A DNA stretch of 64,000 nt, taken from positions 6,636,001 through 6,700,000 of the forward strand of contig NC_079889.1 in NCBI RefSeq assembly GCF_029227915.1, given 5' to 3'. The notes below the pieces were generated by a model. The model was not told where the DNA came from. It worked only from the letters and a program-made list of their open reading frames with translations, and made no database searches. This DNA comes from Hydractinia symbiolongicarpus. Lineage: Eukaryota > Cnidaria > Hydrozoa > Anthoathecata > Hydractiniidae. The position numbers and the translations under genes were made by a program. Positions within the stretch are counted from its first letter, which is position 1; each line of letters opens with the position of its first letter. Positions 22,016-35,659 of the stretch are shown here, one piece after another.

Positions 22016-25000
22016 CACAGTCCTATAAAGGCCGTAATATGGCCTTTTGCAGTCCAATAAAGGCCGCAGAAGTAAATCACACGGTTTCAGCTGCCTGCGC
22101 AGGTTACCATTGGACTAGTTGTTCCAGTCTTAATGCACTACAACGTTCCAAGAGGTTTTCCTTAGCGCCATGGCCTTACAACACTTTTAACTACGTGCAC
22201 AGTCCTATAGAGGCCGTAATATGGCCTTTTGCAGTCTAATAAAGGCTTCACAATTATATCACGTGGTTTCACCTGCCTGCGCAGGTTACCATTGGACTAT
22301 TCCTTTCAGTCTCAATGCGCTACAACGTCCCAAGTCGTTTTCCTTGGCGCCGTGGCCTGACAACACTCTCAACTACGTTCACAGTCCTATACAGGCTGTA
22401 ATATGGCCTTTTGCAGTCCAATAAAGGCCGCAGACGTAAATCACGCGGTTTCAGCTGCCTGCGCAGGTTACCATTGGACTAGTCGTTCCAGTCTCAATGC
22501 GGTACAACGTCCCAAGTCGTTTTCCTTGGCGCCGTGGTCTTACAACACTCTTAACTACGTGCACAGTCCTATAAAGGCCGTAATATGGCCTTTTGCAGTC
22601 TAATAAAAGCTTCACACGTAAATCACGTGGTTCCATCTGACTGCGCAGGTTACCATTGTACTATTTCTTCCAGTCTCAATGCACTACAACGTTACAAGAG
22701 GTTTTCCTTAGCGCCATGGCCTTACAACACTCTTAACTACGTTCACAGTCCTATACAGGCTGTAATATGGCCTTTTGCAGTCCAATAAAGGCCGCAGACG
22801 TAAATCACGCGGTTTCAGCTGCCTGCGCAGGTTACCATTGGACTAGTCGTTCCAGTCTCAATGCGCTACAACGTCCCAAGTCATTTTCATTAGCGCCGTT
22901 GCCTTACAACACTCTTAACTACGTGCACAGTCCTATAAAGGCCGTAATATGGCCTTTTGCAGTCTAATAAAGGCTTCACACGTAGATCACGTGGTTCCAT
23001 TTGCCTGCGCAGGTTACCATTGGACTAGTTGTTCCAGTCTCAATGCACTACAACGTTCCAAGAGGTTTTCCTTAGCGCCATGGCCTTACAACACTCTTAA
23101 CTACGTGCACAGTCCTATAAAGGCCGTAATATGGCCTTTTGCAGTCTAATAAAGGCTTCATACGTAAATCACGTGGTTTGACCTGCCTGCGCAGCTTACC
23201 ATTGGACTAGTCGTTCCAGTCTCAATGCGCTACAACGTCCCAAGTCATTTTCATTAGCGCCGTCGCCTTAGAACGCTCTTAACTACGTGCACAGGTCCTA
23301 TAAAGGCTGTAATATGGCCTTTTGCAGTCTAATAAAGGCCTCACACGTAAATCACGTGGCTCCATCTGCCTGCGCAGGTTACCATTGGGCTATTCCTTCC
23401 AGTCTCAATGCGCTACAACGTTCCAGGTGGTTCTCCTTAGCGCTGTGGGCTTAGAACGCTCTTAACTATGTGCACAGTCCTATAAAGGCTGTAATATGGC
23501 CTTTTGCAGTCTAATAAAGGCTTCACAATTAAATCACGTGGTTTCACCTGCCTGCGCAGGTTACCATTGGAGTATTCCTTTCAGTCTCCATGCACTACAA
23601 CATTCCAAGAGGTTTTCCTTAGCGCTGTGGCCTGACAACACGCTTAGCTACGTTCACAGTCCTATAAAGGCCGTAATATGGTCTTTTGCAGTCTAATAAA
23701 GGCCTCACACGTAAATCACGTGGTTTCACCTGCCTGTGCCGGTTACCATATGACTAGTTGTTCCAGTCTCAATGCGCTACAACGTTCCAGGTGGTTCTTC
23801 TTAGCGCTGTGGCCTTAGAACGCTCTTAACTATGTGCACAGTCCTATAAAGGCTGTAATAAGGCCTTTTGCAGTCTAATAAAGGCCTCACAATTAAATCA
23901 CGTGGTTTCACCTGCCTGCGCAGGTTACCGTTGGACTATTCCTTACAGTCTTAATGCACTACAACGTTCCAAGAGGTTTTCCTTGGCGCTGTGGGCTTAC
24001 AACACTCTTAACTACGTGCACAGTCCTATAAAGACCGTAATATAGCCTTTTGCAGTCTAATAAAGGCTTCACACGTAAATCACGTGGTTCCATCTGACTG
24101 CGCAGGTTACCATTGTACTATTTCTTCCAGTCTCAATGCACTACAACGTTCAAAGAGGTTTTCCTTAGCGCCATGGCCTTACAACACTCTTAACAACGTG
24201 CACAGTCCTATAGAGGCCGTAATATGGCCTTTTGCAGTCTAATAAAGGCTTCACACGTAAATCACGTGGTTTCACCTGCCTGCGAAGGTTACCATTGGAC
24301 TATTCCTTCCAGTCTCAATGCGCTACAACGTCCCAAGTCATTTTCATTAGCGCCGTCGCCTTAGAACGCTCTTAACTACGTGCACAGTCCTATAAAGGCT
24401 GTAATATGGCCTTTTGCAGTCTAATAAAGTCCTGACACGTAAATCACGTGGTTCCATCTGACTGCGCAGGTTACCATTGGACTATTCCTTCCAGTCTCAA
24501 TGCGCTACAACGTCCCAAGTCATTTTCATTAGCGCCTTCGCCTTAGAACGCTTATAACTACGTGCACAGTCCTATAAAGGCTGTAATATGGCCTTTTGCA
24601 GTCTAATAAAGTCCTGACACGTAAATCACGTGGTTCCATCTGCCTGCGCAGGTTACTATTGTACTATTCCTTCCAGTCTCAATGCACTACGACGTTCCAA
24701 GAGGTTTTCCTTAGCGCCATGGTCTTACAACACTCTTAACTACATGTACAGTCCTATAAAGGATGTAATATGGCCTTTTGCAGTCTAATAAAGGCTTCAC
24801 AATTAAATCACGTGGTTTCACCTGCCTGCGCAGGTTACCATTGGACTATTCCTTTCAGTCTCCATGCACTACAACATTCCAAGAGGTTTTCCTTAGCGCT
24901 GTGGCCTGACAACACGCTTAGCTACGTGCACAGTCCTATAAAGGCCGTAATATGGTCTTTTGCAGTCTAATAAAGGCCTCACACGTAAATCACGTGGTTT

Positions 25001-28000
25001 CACCTGCCTGTGCCGGTTACCATTGGACTAGTTGTTCCAGTCTCAATGCACTACAACGTTCCAAGAGGTTTTCCTTAGCGCCATGGCCTTACAACACTCT
25101 TAACTACGTGCACAGTCCTATAAAGGCTGTAATATGGCCTTTTGCAGTCTAATAAAGGCTTCACAATTATATCACGTGGTTTCACCTGCCTGCGCAGGTT
25201 ACCATTGGACTATTCCTTTCAGTCTCAATGCACTACAACGTTCCAAGAGGTTTTCCTTAGCGCTGTGGCCCGACAACACTCTTAACTACGTTCACAGTCC
25301 TATACAGGCTGTAATATGGCCTTTTGCAGTTTAATAAAGGCCTCACACGTAAAACACGTGGTTCCATCTGCCTGCAAGGTTACCATTGGACTATTCCTTC
25401 AAATCTCAATGCACTACAACGTTTCAAGAGGTTTTCCTTGGCGGCGAGGCCTTACAACACTCTTAACTACGTGCACAGTCCTATAAAGGCCGTAATATGG
25501 CCTTTTGCAGTCTAATAAAGGCTTCACAATTATATCACGTGGTTTCACCTGCCTGCGCAGGTTACCATTGTACCATTTCTTCCAGTCTCAATGCAATACA
25601 ACGTTCCAAGAGGTTTTCCTTAGCGCCATGGCCTTACAACACTCTTAACTACGCGCACAGTCCTATAAAGGCTGTAATATGGCCTTTTGCAGTCTAATAA
25701 AGGCTTCACAATTATATCACGTGGTTTCACCTGCCTGCGCAGGTTACCATTGGACTATTCCTTTCAGTCTCAATGCACTACAACGTTCCAAGAGGTTTTC
25801 CTTAGCGCTGTGGCCTGACAACAGTCTTAACTACGTTCACAGTCCTATACATGCTGTAATATGGCCTTTTGCAGTCTAATAAAGGCCTCACACGTAAATC
25901 ACGTGGTTCCATCTGCCTGCAAGAGTACCATTGGACTATTCCTTAAAATTTCAATGCACTACAACGTTCCAAGAGGTTTTCCTTAGCGCCATGGCCTTAC
26001 AACACTCTTAACTACGTGCACAGTCCTATAAAGGCCGTATTATGCCCTTTTGCAGTCCAATGAAGGCCGCAGACGTAAATCACGCGGTTTCAGCTGCCTG
26101 CGCAGGTTACCATTGGACTAGTCGTTCCAGTCTCAATGCGCTACAACGTCCCAAGTCGTTTTCATTAGCGCCGTTGCCTTAGAACACTCTTAAATACGTT
26201 CACAGTCCTATAAAGGCTGTAATATGGCATTTTGCAGTATAATAAAGGCCTCACACGTAGATCACGTGGTTCCATTTGCCTGCGCAGGTTACCATTGGAC
26301 TAGTTGTTCCAGTCTCAATGCACTACAACGTTCCAAGAGGTTTTCCTTAGCGCCATGGCCTTACAAAACACTTAACTACGTGCACAGTCCTATAAAGGCC
26401 GTAATATGGCCTTTTGCAGTCTACTAAAGGCTTCACACGTAAATCACGTGGTTTCACATGCCTGCACAGCTTACCATTGAACTAGTCGTTCCAGTCTCAA
26501 TGCGCTACAACGTCCCAAGTCATTTTCATTAGCGCCGTCGCCTTAGAACGCTCTTAACTATGTGCACAGTCCTATAAAGGCTGTAATATGGCCTTTTGCA
26601 GTCTAATAAAGGCCTCACAATTAAATCACGTGGCTCCATCTGCCTGCGCAGGTTACCGTTGGACTATTCCTTACAGTCTCAATGCACTACAACGTTCCAA
26701 GAGGTTTTCCTTGGCGCTGTGGCCTTACAACACTCTTAACTACGTGCACAGTCCTATAAAGGCTGTAATATGGCCTTTTGCAGTCTAATAAAGGGCTTAC
26801 ACGTAGATCACGTGGTTCCATCTGCCTGCGCAGGTTACCATTGTACCATTTCTTCCAGTCTCAATGCACTACAACGTTCCAAGAGGTTTTCCTTAGCGCC
26901 ATGGCCTTGCAACACTCTTAACTACGTGCACAGTCCTATAAAGGCTGTAATATGGCCTTTTGCAGTCTAATAAAGGCTTCACAATTATATCACGTGGTTT
27001 CACCTGCCTGCGCAGGTTACCATTGGACTATTCCTTTCAGTCTCAATGCACTACAACGTTCCAAGAGGTTTTCCTTAGCGCTGTGGCCCGACAACACTCT
27101 TAACTACGTTCACAGTCCTATAAAGGCCGTAATATGGCCTTTTGCAGTCCAATAAAGGCCGCAGACGTAAATCACGCGGTTTCAGCTGCCTGCGCAGGTT
27201 ACCATTGGACTAGTCGTTCCAGTCTCAATGCGCTACAACGTCCCAAGTCGTTTTCATTAGCGCCGTTGCCTTAGAACACTCTTAACTACGTTCACAGTCC
27301 TATAAAGGCTGTAATATGGCATTTTGCAGTATAATAAAGGCCTCACACGTAGATCACGTGGTTCAATTTGCCTGCGCAGGTTACCATGGGACTAGTTGTT
27401 CCAGTCTCAATGCACTACAACGTTCCAAGAGGTTTTCCTTAGCGCCATGGCCTTACAACACTCTTAACTACGTGCACAGTCCTATAAAGGCCGTAATATG
27501 GCCTTTTGCAGTCTACTAAAGGCTTCACACGTAAATCACGTGGTTTCACCTGCCTGCGCAGCTTACCATTGGACTAGTCGTTCCAGTCTCAATGCGCTAC
27601 AACGTCCCAAGTCATTTTCATTAGCGCCGTCGCCTTAGAACGCTCTTAACTATGTGCACAGCCCTATAAAGGCTGTAATATGGCCTTTTGCAGTCTAATA
27701 AAGGCCTCACAATTAAATCACGTGGCTCCATCTGCCTGCGCAGGTTACCGTTGGACTATTCCTTACAGTCTCAATGCACTACAACGTTCCAAGAGGTTTT
27801 CCTTGGCGCTGTGGCCTTACAACACTCTTAACTACGTGCACAGTCCTATAAAGGCCGTAATATGGCCTTTTGCAGTCTAATAAAGGCCTCACACGTAAAT
27901 CACGTGGTTCCATCTGCCTGCAAGGTTACCATTGGACTATTCCTTACAGTCTCAATGCACTACAACGTTCAAAGAGGTTTTCCTTAGCGCCATGGCCTTA

Positions 28001-31000
28001 CAACACTCTTAACTACGTTCACAGTCCTATACAGGCTGTAATATGGCCTTTTGCAGTCCAATAAAGGCCGCAGACGTAAATCACGCGGTTTCAGCTGCCT
28101 GCGCAGGTTACCATTGGACTAGTCGTTCCAGTCTCAATGCGCTACAACGTCCCAAGTCGTTTTCATTAGCGCCGTTGCCTTACAACACTCTTAACTACGT
28201 GCACAGTCCTATAAAGGCCATAATATGGCCTTTTGCAGTCTAATAAAGGCTTCACACGTAGATCACGTGGTTCCATTTGCCTGCGCAGGTTACCATTGGA
28301 CTAGTTGTTCCAGTCTCAATGCACTACAACGTTCCAAGAGGTTTTCCTTAGCGCCATGGCCTTACAACACTCTTAACTACGTGCACAGTCCTATAAAGGC
28401 CGTAATATGGCCTTTTGCAGTCTAATAAAGGCTTCACACGTAAATCACGTGGTTCCATCTGCCTGCAAGGTTACCATTGGACTATTCCTTACAGTCTCAA
28501 TGCACTACAACGTTCCAAGAGGTTTTCCTTGGCGCTGTGGCCTTACAACATTCTTAACTACGTGCACAGTCATATAAAGGCTGTAATATGGCCTTTTGCA
28601 GTCTAATAAAGGCCTCACACGTAGATCACGTGGTTCCATCTGCCTGCGCAGGTTACCATTGTACCATTTCTTCCAGTCTCAATGCACTACAACGTTCCAA
28701 GAGGTTTTCCTTAGCGCCATGGCCTTGCAACACTCTTAACTACGTGCACAGTCCTATAAAGGCTGTAATATGGCCTTTTGCAGTCTAATAAAGGCTTCAC
28801 ACGTAAATCACGTGGTTCCATCTGCCTGCAAGGTTACCATTGGACTATTCCTTACAGTCTCAATGCACTACAACGTTCAAAGAGGTTTTCCTTAGCGCCA
28901 TGGCCTTACAACACTCTTAACTACGTTCACAGTCCTATACAGGCTGTAATATGGCCTTTTGCAGTCCAATAAAGGCCGCAGACGTAAATCACGCGGTTTC
29001 AGCTGCCTGCGCAGGTTACCATTGGACTAGTCGTTCCAGTCTCAATGCGCTACAACGTCCCAAGTCGTTTTCATTAGCGCCGTTGCCTTACAACACTCTT
29101 AACTACGTGCACAGTCCTATAAAGGCCGTAATATGGCCTTTTGCAGTCTAATAAAAGCTTCACACGTAGATCACGTGGTTCCATTTGCCTGCGCAGGTTA
29201 CCATTGGACTAGTTGTTCCAGTCTCAATGCACTACAACGTTCCAAGAGGTTTTCCTTAGCGCCATGGCCTTACAACACTCTTAACTACGTGCACAGTCCT
29301 ATAAAGGCCGTAATATGGCCTTTTGCAGTCTAATAAAGGCTTCACACGTAAATCACGTGGTTTGACCTGCCTGCGCAGCTTACCATTGGACTAGTCGTTC
29401 CAGTCTCAATGCGCTACAACGTCCCAAGTCGTTTTCATTAGCGCCGTTGCCTTACAACACTCTTAACTACGTGCACAGTCCTATAAAGGCCGTAATATGG
29501 CCTTTTGCAGTCTAATAAAAGCTTCACACGTAGATCACGTGGTTCCATTTGCCTGCGCAGGTTACCATTGGACTAGTTGTTCCAGTCTCAATGCACTACA
29601 ACGTTCCAAGAGGTTTTCCTTAGCGCCATGGCCTTACAACACTCTTAACTACGTGCACAGTCCTATAAAGGCCGTAATATGGCCTTTTGCAGTCTAATAA
29701 AGGCTTCACACGTAAATCACGTGGTTTGACCTGCCTGCGCAGCTTACCATTGGACTAGTCGTTCCAGTCTCAATGCGCTACAACGTCCCAAGTCATTTTC
29801 ATTAGCACCGTCGCCTTAGAACGCTCTTAACTACGTGCACAGGTCCTATAAAGGCTGTAATATGGCCTTTTGCAGTCTAATAAAGGCCTCACACGTAAAT
29901 CACGTGGCTTCATCTGCCTGCACAGGTTACCATTGGGCTATTCCTTCCAGTCTCAATGCGCTACAACGTTCCAGGTGGTTCTCCTTAGCGCTGTGGGCTT
30001 AGAACGCTCTTAACTATGTGCACAGTCCTATAAAGGCTGTAATATGGCCTTTTGCAGTCTAATAAAGGCTTCACAATTAAATCACGTGGTTTCACCTGCC
30101 TGCGCAAGTTACCATTGGAGTATTCCTTTCAGTCTCCATGCACTACAACATTCCAAGAGGTTTTCCTTAGCGCTGTGGCCTGACAACACGCTTAGCTACG
30201 TTCACAGTCCTATAAAGGCCGTAATATGGTCTTTTGCAGTCTAATAAAGGCCTCACACGTAAATCACGTGGTTTCACCTGCCTGTGCCGGTTACCATTGG
30301 ACTAGTTGTTCCAGTCTCAATGCGCTACAACGTTCCAGGTGGTTCTCCTTAGCGCTGTGGCCTTAGAACGCTCTTAACTATGTGAACAGTCCTATAAAGG
30401 CTGTAATAAGGCCTTTTGCAGTCTAATAAAGGCCTCACAATTAAATCACGTGGTTTCACCTGCCTGCGCAGGTTACCGTTGGACTATTCCTTACAGTCTT
30501 AATGCACTACAACGTTCCAAGAGGTTTTCCTTGGCGCTGTGGCCTTACAACACTCTTAACTACGTGCACAGTCCTATAAAGGCCGTAATATGGCCTTTTG
30601 CAGTCCAATAAAGGCAGCAGAAGTAAATCACACGGTTTCAGCTGCCTGCGCAGGTTACCATTGGACTAGTTGTTCCAGTCTCAATGCACTACAACGTTCC
30701 AAGAGGTTTTCCTTAGCGCCATGGCCTTACAACACTCTTAACTACGTGCACAGTCCTATAAAGACCGTAATATGGCCTTTTGCAGTCTAATAAAGGCTTC
30801 ACACGTAAATCACGTGGTTCCATCTGACTGCGCAGGTTACCATTGTACTATTTCTTCCAGTCTCAATGCACTACAACGTTCAAAGAGGTTTTCCTTAGCG
30901 CCATGGCCTTACAACACTCTTAACAACGTGCACAGTCCTATAGAGGCCGTAATATGGCCTTTTGCAGTCTAATAAAGGCTTCACACGTAAATCACGTGGT

Positions 31001-31879
31001 TTCACCTGCCTGCGAAGGTTACCATTGGACTATTCCTTCCAGTCTCAATGCGCTACAACGTCCCAAGTCATTTTCATTAGCGCCGTCGCCTTAGAACGCT
31101 CTTAACTACGTGCACAGTCCTATAAAGGCTGTAATATGGCCTTTTGCAGTCTAATAAAGTCCTGACACGTAAATCACGTGGTTCCATCTGACTGCGCAGG
31201 TTACCATTGGACTATTCCTTCCAGTCTCAATGCGCTACAACGTCTCAAGTCATTTTCATTAGCGCCTTCGCCTTAGAACGCTCTTAACTACGTGCACAGT
31301 CCTATAAAGGCTGTAATATGGCCTTTTGTAGTCTAATAAAGGCTTCACAATTAAATCACGTGGTTTCACCTGCCTGTGCTGGTTACCATTGGACTAGTTG
31401 TTCCAGTCTCAATGCGCTACAACGTCCCAAGTCATTTTCATTAGCGCCATCGCATTAGAACGCTCTTAACTACATGCACAGTCCTATAAAGGCTGTAATA
31501 TGGCCTTTTGCAGTCTAATAAAGGCCTCACACGTAGATCACGTGGTTCCATCTGCCTGCGCAGGTTACCATTGTACCATTTCTTCCAGTCTCAATGCACT
31601 ACAACGTTCCAAGAGGTTTTCCTTAGCGCCATGGCCTTACAACCCTCTTAACTACGTGCACAGTCCTATAAAGGCTGTAATATGGCCTTTTGCAGTCTAA
31701 TAAAGACCTCACACGTAAATCACGTGGTTCCATCTGCCTGCAAAGGTTACCATTGGACTATTCCTTCAAATCTCAATGCACTACAACGTTTCAAGAGGTT
31801 TTCCTTGGCGCCGTGGCCTTACAACACTCTTAACTACGTGCACAGTCCTATAAAGGCCGTAATATGGCCTTTTGCAGTC
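21662..31879. repeat. Block B: right copy of the >=10.2-kb duplication
   Basis: Copy of 1-10218 in the same orientation and monomer register, beginning with the same rare ACGGTC word (window base 14, here 21675). It carries all the length variants of block A at the shifted positions. The match stops after 31879, where this copy continues with a CCAATAAAGGCCGCAGACG monomer. Because copy A continues differently and 11.4 kb of array lies between the copies, this is not a plain two-copy tandem duplication. A larger duplication partly overwritten later, or a copy inserted at a distance, would both fit. Confidence 0.92.
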
Positions 31880-33293
31880 CAATAAAGGCCGCAGACGTAA
31901 ATCACGCGGTTTCAGCTGCCTGCGCAGGTTACCATTGGACTAGTCGTTCCAGTCTCAATGCGCTACAACGTCCCAAGTCGTTTTCATTAGCGCCGTTGCC
32001 TTAGAACACTCTTAACTACGTTCACAGTCCTATAAAGGCTGTAATATGGCATTTTGCAGTATAATAAAGGCCTCACACGTAGATCACGTGGTTCCATTTG
32101 CCTGCGCAGGTTACCATTGGACTAGTTGTTCCAGTCTCAATGCACTACAACGTTCCAAGAGGTTTTCCTTAGCGCCATGGCCTTACAACACTCTTAACTA
32201 CGTGCACAGTCCTATAAAGGCCGTAATATGGCCTTTTGCAGTCTACTAAAGGCTTCACACGTAAATCACGTGGTTTCACCTGCCTGCACAGCTTACCATT
32301 GGACTAGTCGTTCCAGTCTCAATGCACTACAACGTCCCAAGTCATTTTCATTAGCGCCTTCGCCTTAGAACGCTCTTAACTATGTGCACAGTCCTATAAA
32401 GGCTGTAATATGGCCTTTTGCAGTCTAATAAAGGTCTCACAATTAAATCACGTGGCTCCATCTGCCTGCGCAGGTTACCGTTGGACTATTCCTTACAGTC
32501 TCAATGCACTACAACGTTCCAAGAGGTTTTCCTTGGCGCTGTGGCCTTACAACACTCTTAACTACGTGCACAGTCCTATAAAGGCTGTAATATGGCCTTT
32601 TGCAGTCTAATAAAGGCCTCACACGTAGATCACGTGGTTCCATCTGCCTGCGCAGGTTACCATTGTACCATTTCTTCCAGTCTCAATGCACTACAACGTT
32701 CCAAGAGGTTTTCCTTAGCGCCATGGCCTTACAACACTCTTAACTACGTGCACAGTCCTATAAAGGCTGTAATATGGCCTTTTGCAGTCCAATAAAGGCC
32801 GCAGACGTAAATCACGCGGTTTCAGCTGCCTGCGCAGGTTACCATTGGACTAGTCGTTCCAGTCTCAATGCGCTACAACGTCCCAAGTCGTTTTCATTAG
32901 CGCCGTTGCCTTAGAACACTCTTAACTACGTTCACAGTCCTATAAAGGCTGTAATATGACATTTTGCAGTATAATAAAGGCCTCACACGTAGATCACGTG
33001 GTTCCATTTGCCTGCGCAGGTTACCATTGGACTAGTTGTTCCAGTCTCAATGCACTACAACGTTCCAAGAGGTTTTCCTTAGCGCCATGGCCTTACAACA
33101 CTCTTAAGTACGTGCACAGTCCTATAAAGGCCGTAATATGGCCTTTTGCAGTCTACTAAAGGCTTCACACGTAAATCACGTGGTTTCACCTGCCTGCGCA
33201 GCTTATCATTGGACTATTCCTTACAGTCTCAATGCACTACAACGTTCCAAGAGGTTTTCCTTGGCGCTGTGGCCTTAGAACGCTCTTAACTAT
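31110..33293. repeat. 12-monomer unit (2,184 bp), copy 1
   Basis: Directly followed by a slightly longer copy of itself. Anchors are 31500/33684, 31682/33866, 32046/34230, 32410/34594 and 32592/34776 (offset 2,184), then 32956/35322 (offset 2,366). The left limit is the C/T difference at 31109/33293. The first 770 bp overlap the end of block B, so the unit was built from that block's edge. It includes monomers with GGCATTTTGCAGTATAAT and the rare TATGACATTTTG (near 32954). Confidence 0.88.
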
Positions 33294-35659
33294 GTGCACA
33301 GTCCTATAAAGGCTGTAATATGGCCTTTTGCAGTCTAATAAAGTCCTGACACGTAAATCACGTGGTTCCATCTGACTGCGCAGGTTACCATTGGACTATT
33401 CCTTCCAGTCTCAATGCGCTACAACGTCTCAAGTCATTTTCATTAGCGCCTTCGCCTTAGAACGCTCTTAACTACGTGCACAGTCCTATAAAGGCTGTAA
33501 TATGGCCTTTTGTAGTCTAATAAGAGCTTCACAATTAAATCACGTGGTTTCACCTGCCTGTGCTGGTTACCATTGGACTAGTTGTTCCAGTCTCAATGCG
33601 CTACAACGTCCCAAGTCATTTTCATTAGCGCCATCGCATTAGAACGCTCTTAACTACATGCACAGTCCTATAAAGGCTGTAATATGGCCTTTTGCAGTCT
33701 AATAAAGGCCTCACACGTAGATCACGTGGTTCCATCTGCCTGCGCAGGTTACCATTGTACCATTTCTTCCAGTCTCAATGCACTACAACGTTCCAAGAGG
33801 TTTTCCTTAGCGCCATGGCCTTACAACCCTCTTAACTACGTGCACAGTCCTATAAAGGCTGTAATATGGCCTTTTGCAGTCTAATAAAGACCTCACACGT
33901 AAATCACGTGGTTCCATCTGCCTGCAAAGGTTACCATTGGACTATTCCTTCAAATCTCAATGCACTACAACGTTTCAAGAGGTTTTCCTTGGCGCCGTGG
34001 CCTTACAACACTCTTAACTACGTGCACAGTCCTATAAAGGCCGTAATATGGCCTTTTGCAGTCCAATAAAGGCCGCAGACGTAAATCACGCGGTTTCAGC
34101 TGCCTGCGCAGGTTACCATTGGACTAGTCGTTCCAGTCTCAATGCGCTACAACGTCCCAAGTCGTTTTCATTAGCGCCGTTGCCTTAGAACACTCTTAAC
34201 TACGTTCACAGTCCTATAAAGGCTGTAATATGGCATTTTGCAGTATAATAAAGGCCTCACACGTAGATCACGTGGTTCCATTTGCCTGCGCAGGTTACCA
34301 TTGGACTAGTTGTTCCAGTCTCAATGCACTACAACGTTCCAAGAGGTTTTCCTTAGCGCCATGGCCTTACAACACTCTTAACTACGTGCACAGTCCTATA
34401 AAGGCCGTAATATGGCCTTTTGCAGTCTACTAAAGGCTTCACACGTAAATCACGTGGTTTCACCTGCCTGCACAGCTTACCATTGGACTAGTCGTTCCAG
34501 TCTCAATGCACTACAACGTCCCAAGTCATTTTCATTAGCGCCTTCGCCTTAGAACGCTCTTAACTATGTGCACAGTCCTATAAAGGCTGTAATATGGCCT
34601 TTTGCAGTCTAATAAAGGTCTCACAATTAAATCACGTGGCTCCATCTGCCTGCGCAGGTTACCGTTGGACTATTCCTTACAGTCTCAATGCACTACAACG
34701 TTCCAAGAGGTTTTCCTTGGCGCTGTGGCCTTACAACACTCTTAACTACGTGCACAGTCCTATAAAGGCTGTAATATGGCCTTTTGCAGTCTAATAAAGG
34801 CCTCACACGTAGATCACGTGGTTCCATCTGCCTGCGCAGGTTACCATTGTACCATTTCTTCCAGTCTCAATGCACTACAACGTTCCAAGAGGTTTTCCTT
34901 AGCGCCATGGCCTTACAACACTCTTAACTACGTGCACAGTCCTATAAAGGCTGTAATATGGCCTTTTGCAGTCTAATAAAGACTTCACAATTATATCACG
35001 TGGTTTCACCTGCCTGCGCAGGTTACCATTGGACTATTCCTTTCAGTCTCAATGCACTACAACGTTCCAAGAGGTTTTCCTTAGCGCTGTGGCCCGACAA
35101 CACTCTTAACTACGTTCACAGTCCTATAAAGGCCGTAATATGGCCTTTTGCAGTCCAATAAAGGCCGCAGACGTAAATCACGCGGTTTCAGCTGCCTGCG
35201 CAGGTTACCATTGGACTAGTCGTTCCAGTCTCAATGCGCTACAACGTCCCAAGTCGTTTTCATTAGCGCCGTTGCCTTAGAACACTCTTAACTACGTTCA
35301 CAGTCCTATAAAGGCTGTAATATGACATTTTGCAGTATAATAAAGGCCTCACACGTAGATCACGTGGTTCCATTTGCCTGCGCAGGTTACCATTGGACTA
35401 GTTGTTCCAGTCTCAATGCACTACAACGTTCCAAGAGGTTTTCCTTAGCGCCATGGCCTTACAACACTCTTAACTACGTGCACAGTCCTATAAAGGCCGT
35501 AATATGGCCTTTTGCAGTCTACTAAAGGCTTCACACGTAAATCACGTGGTTTCACCTGCCTGCGCAGCTTATCATTGGACTATTCCTTACAGTCTCAATG
35601 CACTACAACGTTCCAAGAGGTTTTCCTTGGCGCTGTGGCCTTAGAACGCTCTTAACTAT
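33294..35659. repeat. 13-monomer unit (2,366 bp), copy 2
   Basis: Same order as the preceding unit but with one more monomer. Small differences include TAAGAGCTTC against TAAAGGCTTC (near 33524) and CTTAACTACG against CTTAAGTACG (near 35480/33114). The rare TATGACATTTTG is shared (near 35320), which shows a direct copy relationship. It ends at 35659, in the same TATGTGCAC word that ends the first unit. Confidence 0.88.
34958..35139. repeat. Extra monomer in the second 12/13-mer unit
   Basis: This monomer (GACTTCACAATTATATC, then CTTTCAGTCTC and GGCCCGACAAC) has no counterpart in the first unit, where 32774 directly continues with the CCAATAAAGG type. Its closest relatives are at 5291 and 26952. 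It is either an insertion by unequal exchange in copy 2 or a loss from copy 1. The relatives sit beside the same neighbours in block B, which favours loss from copy 1. Confidence 0.78.
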
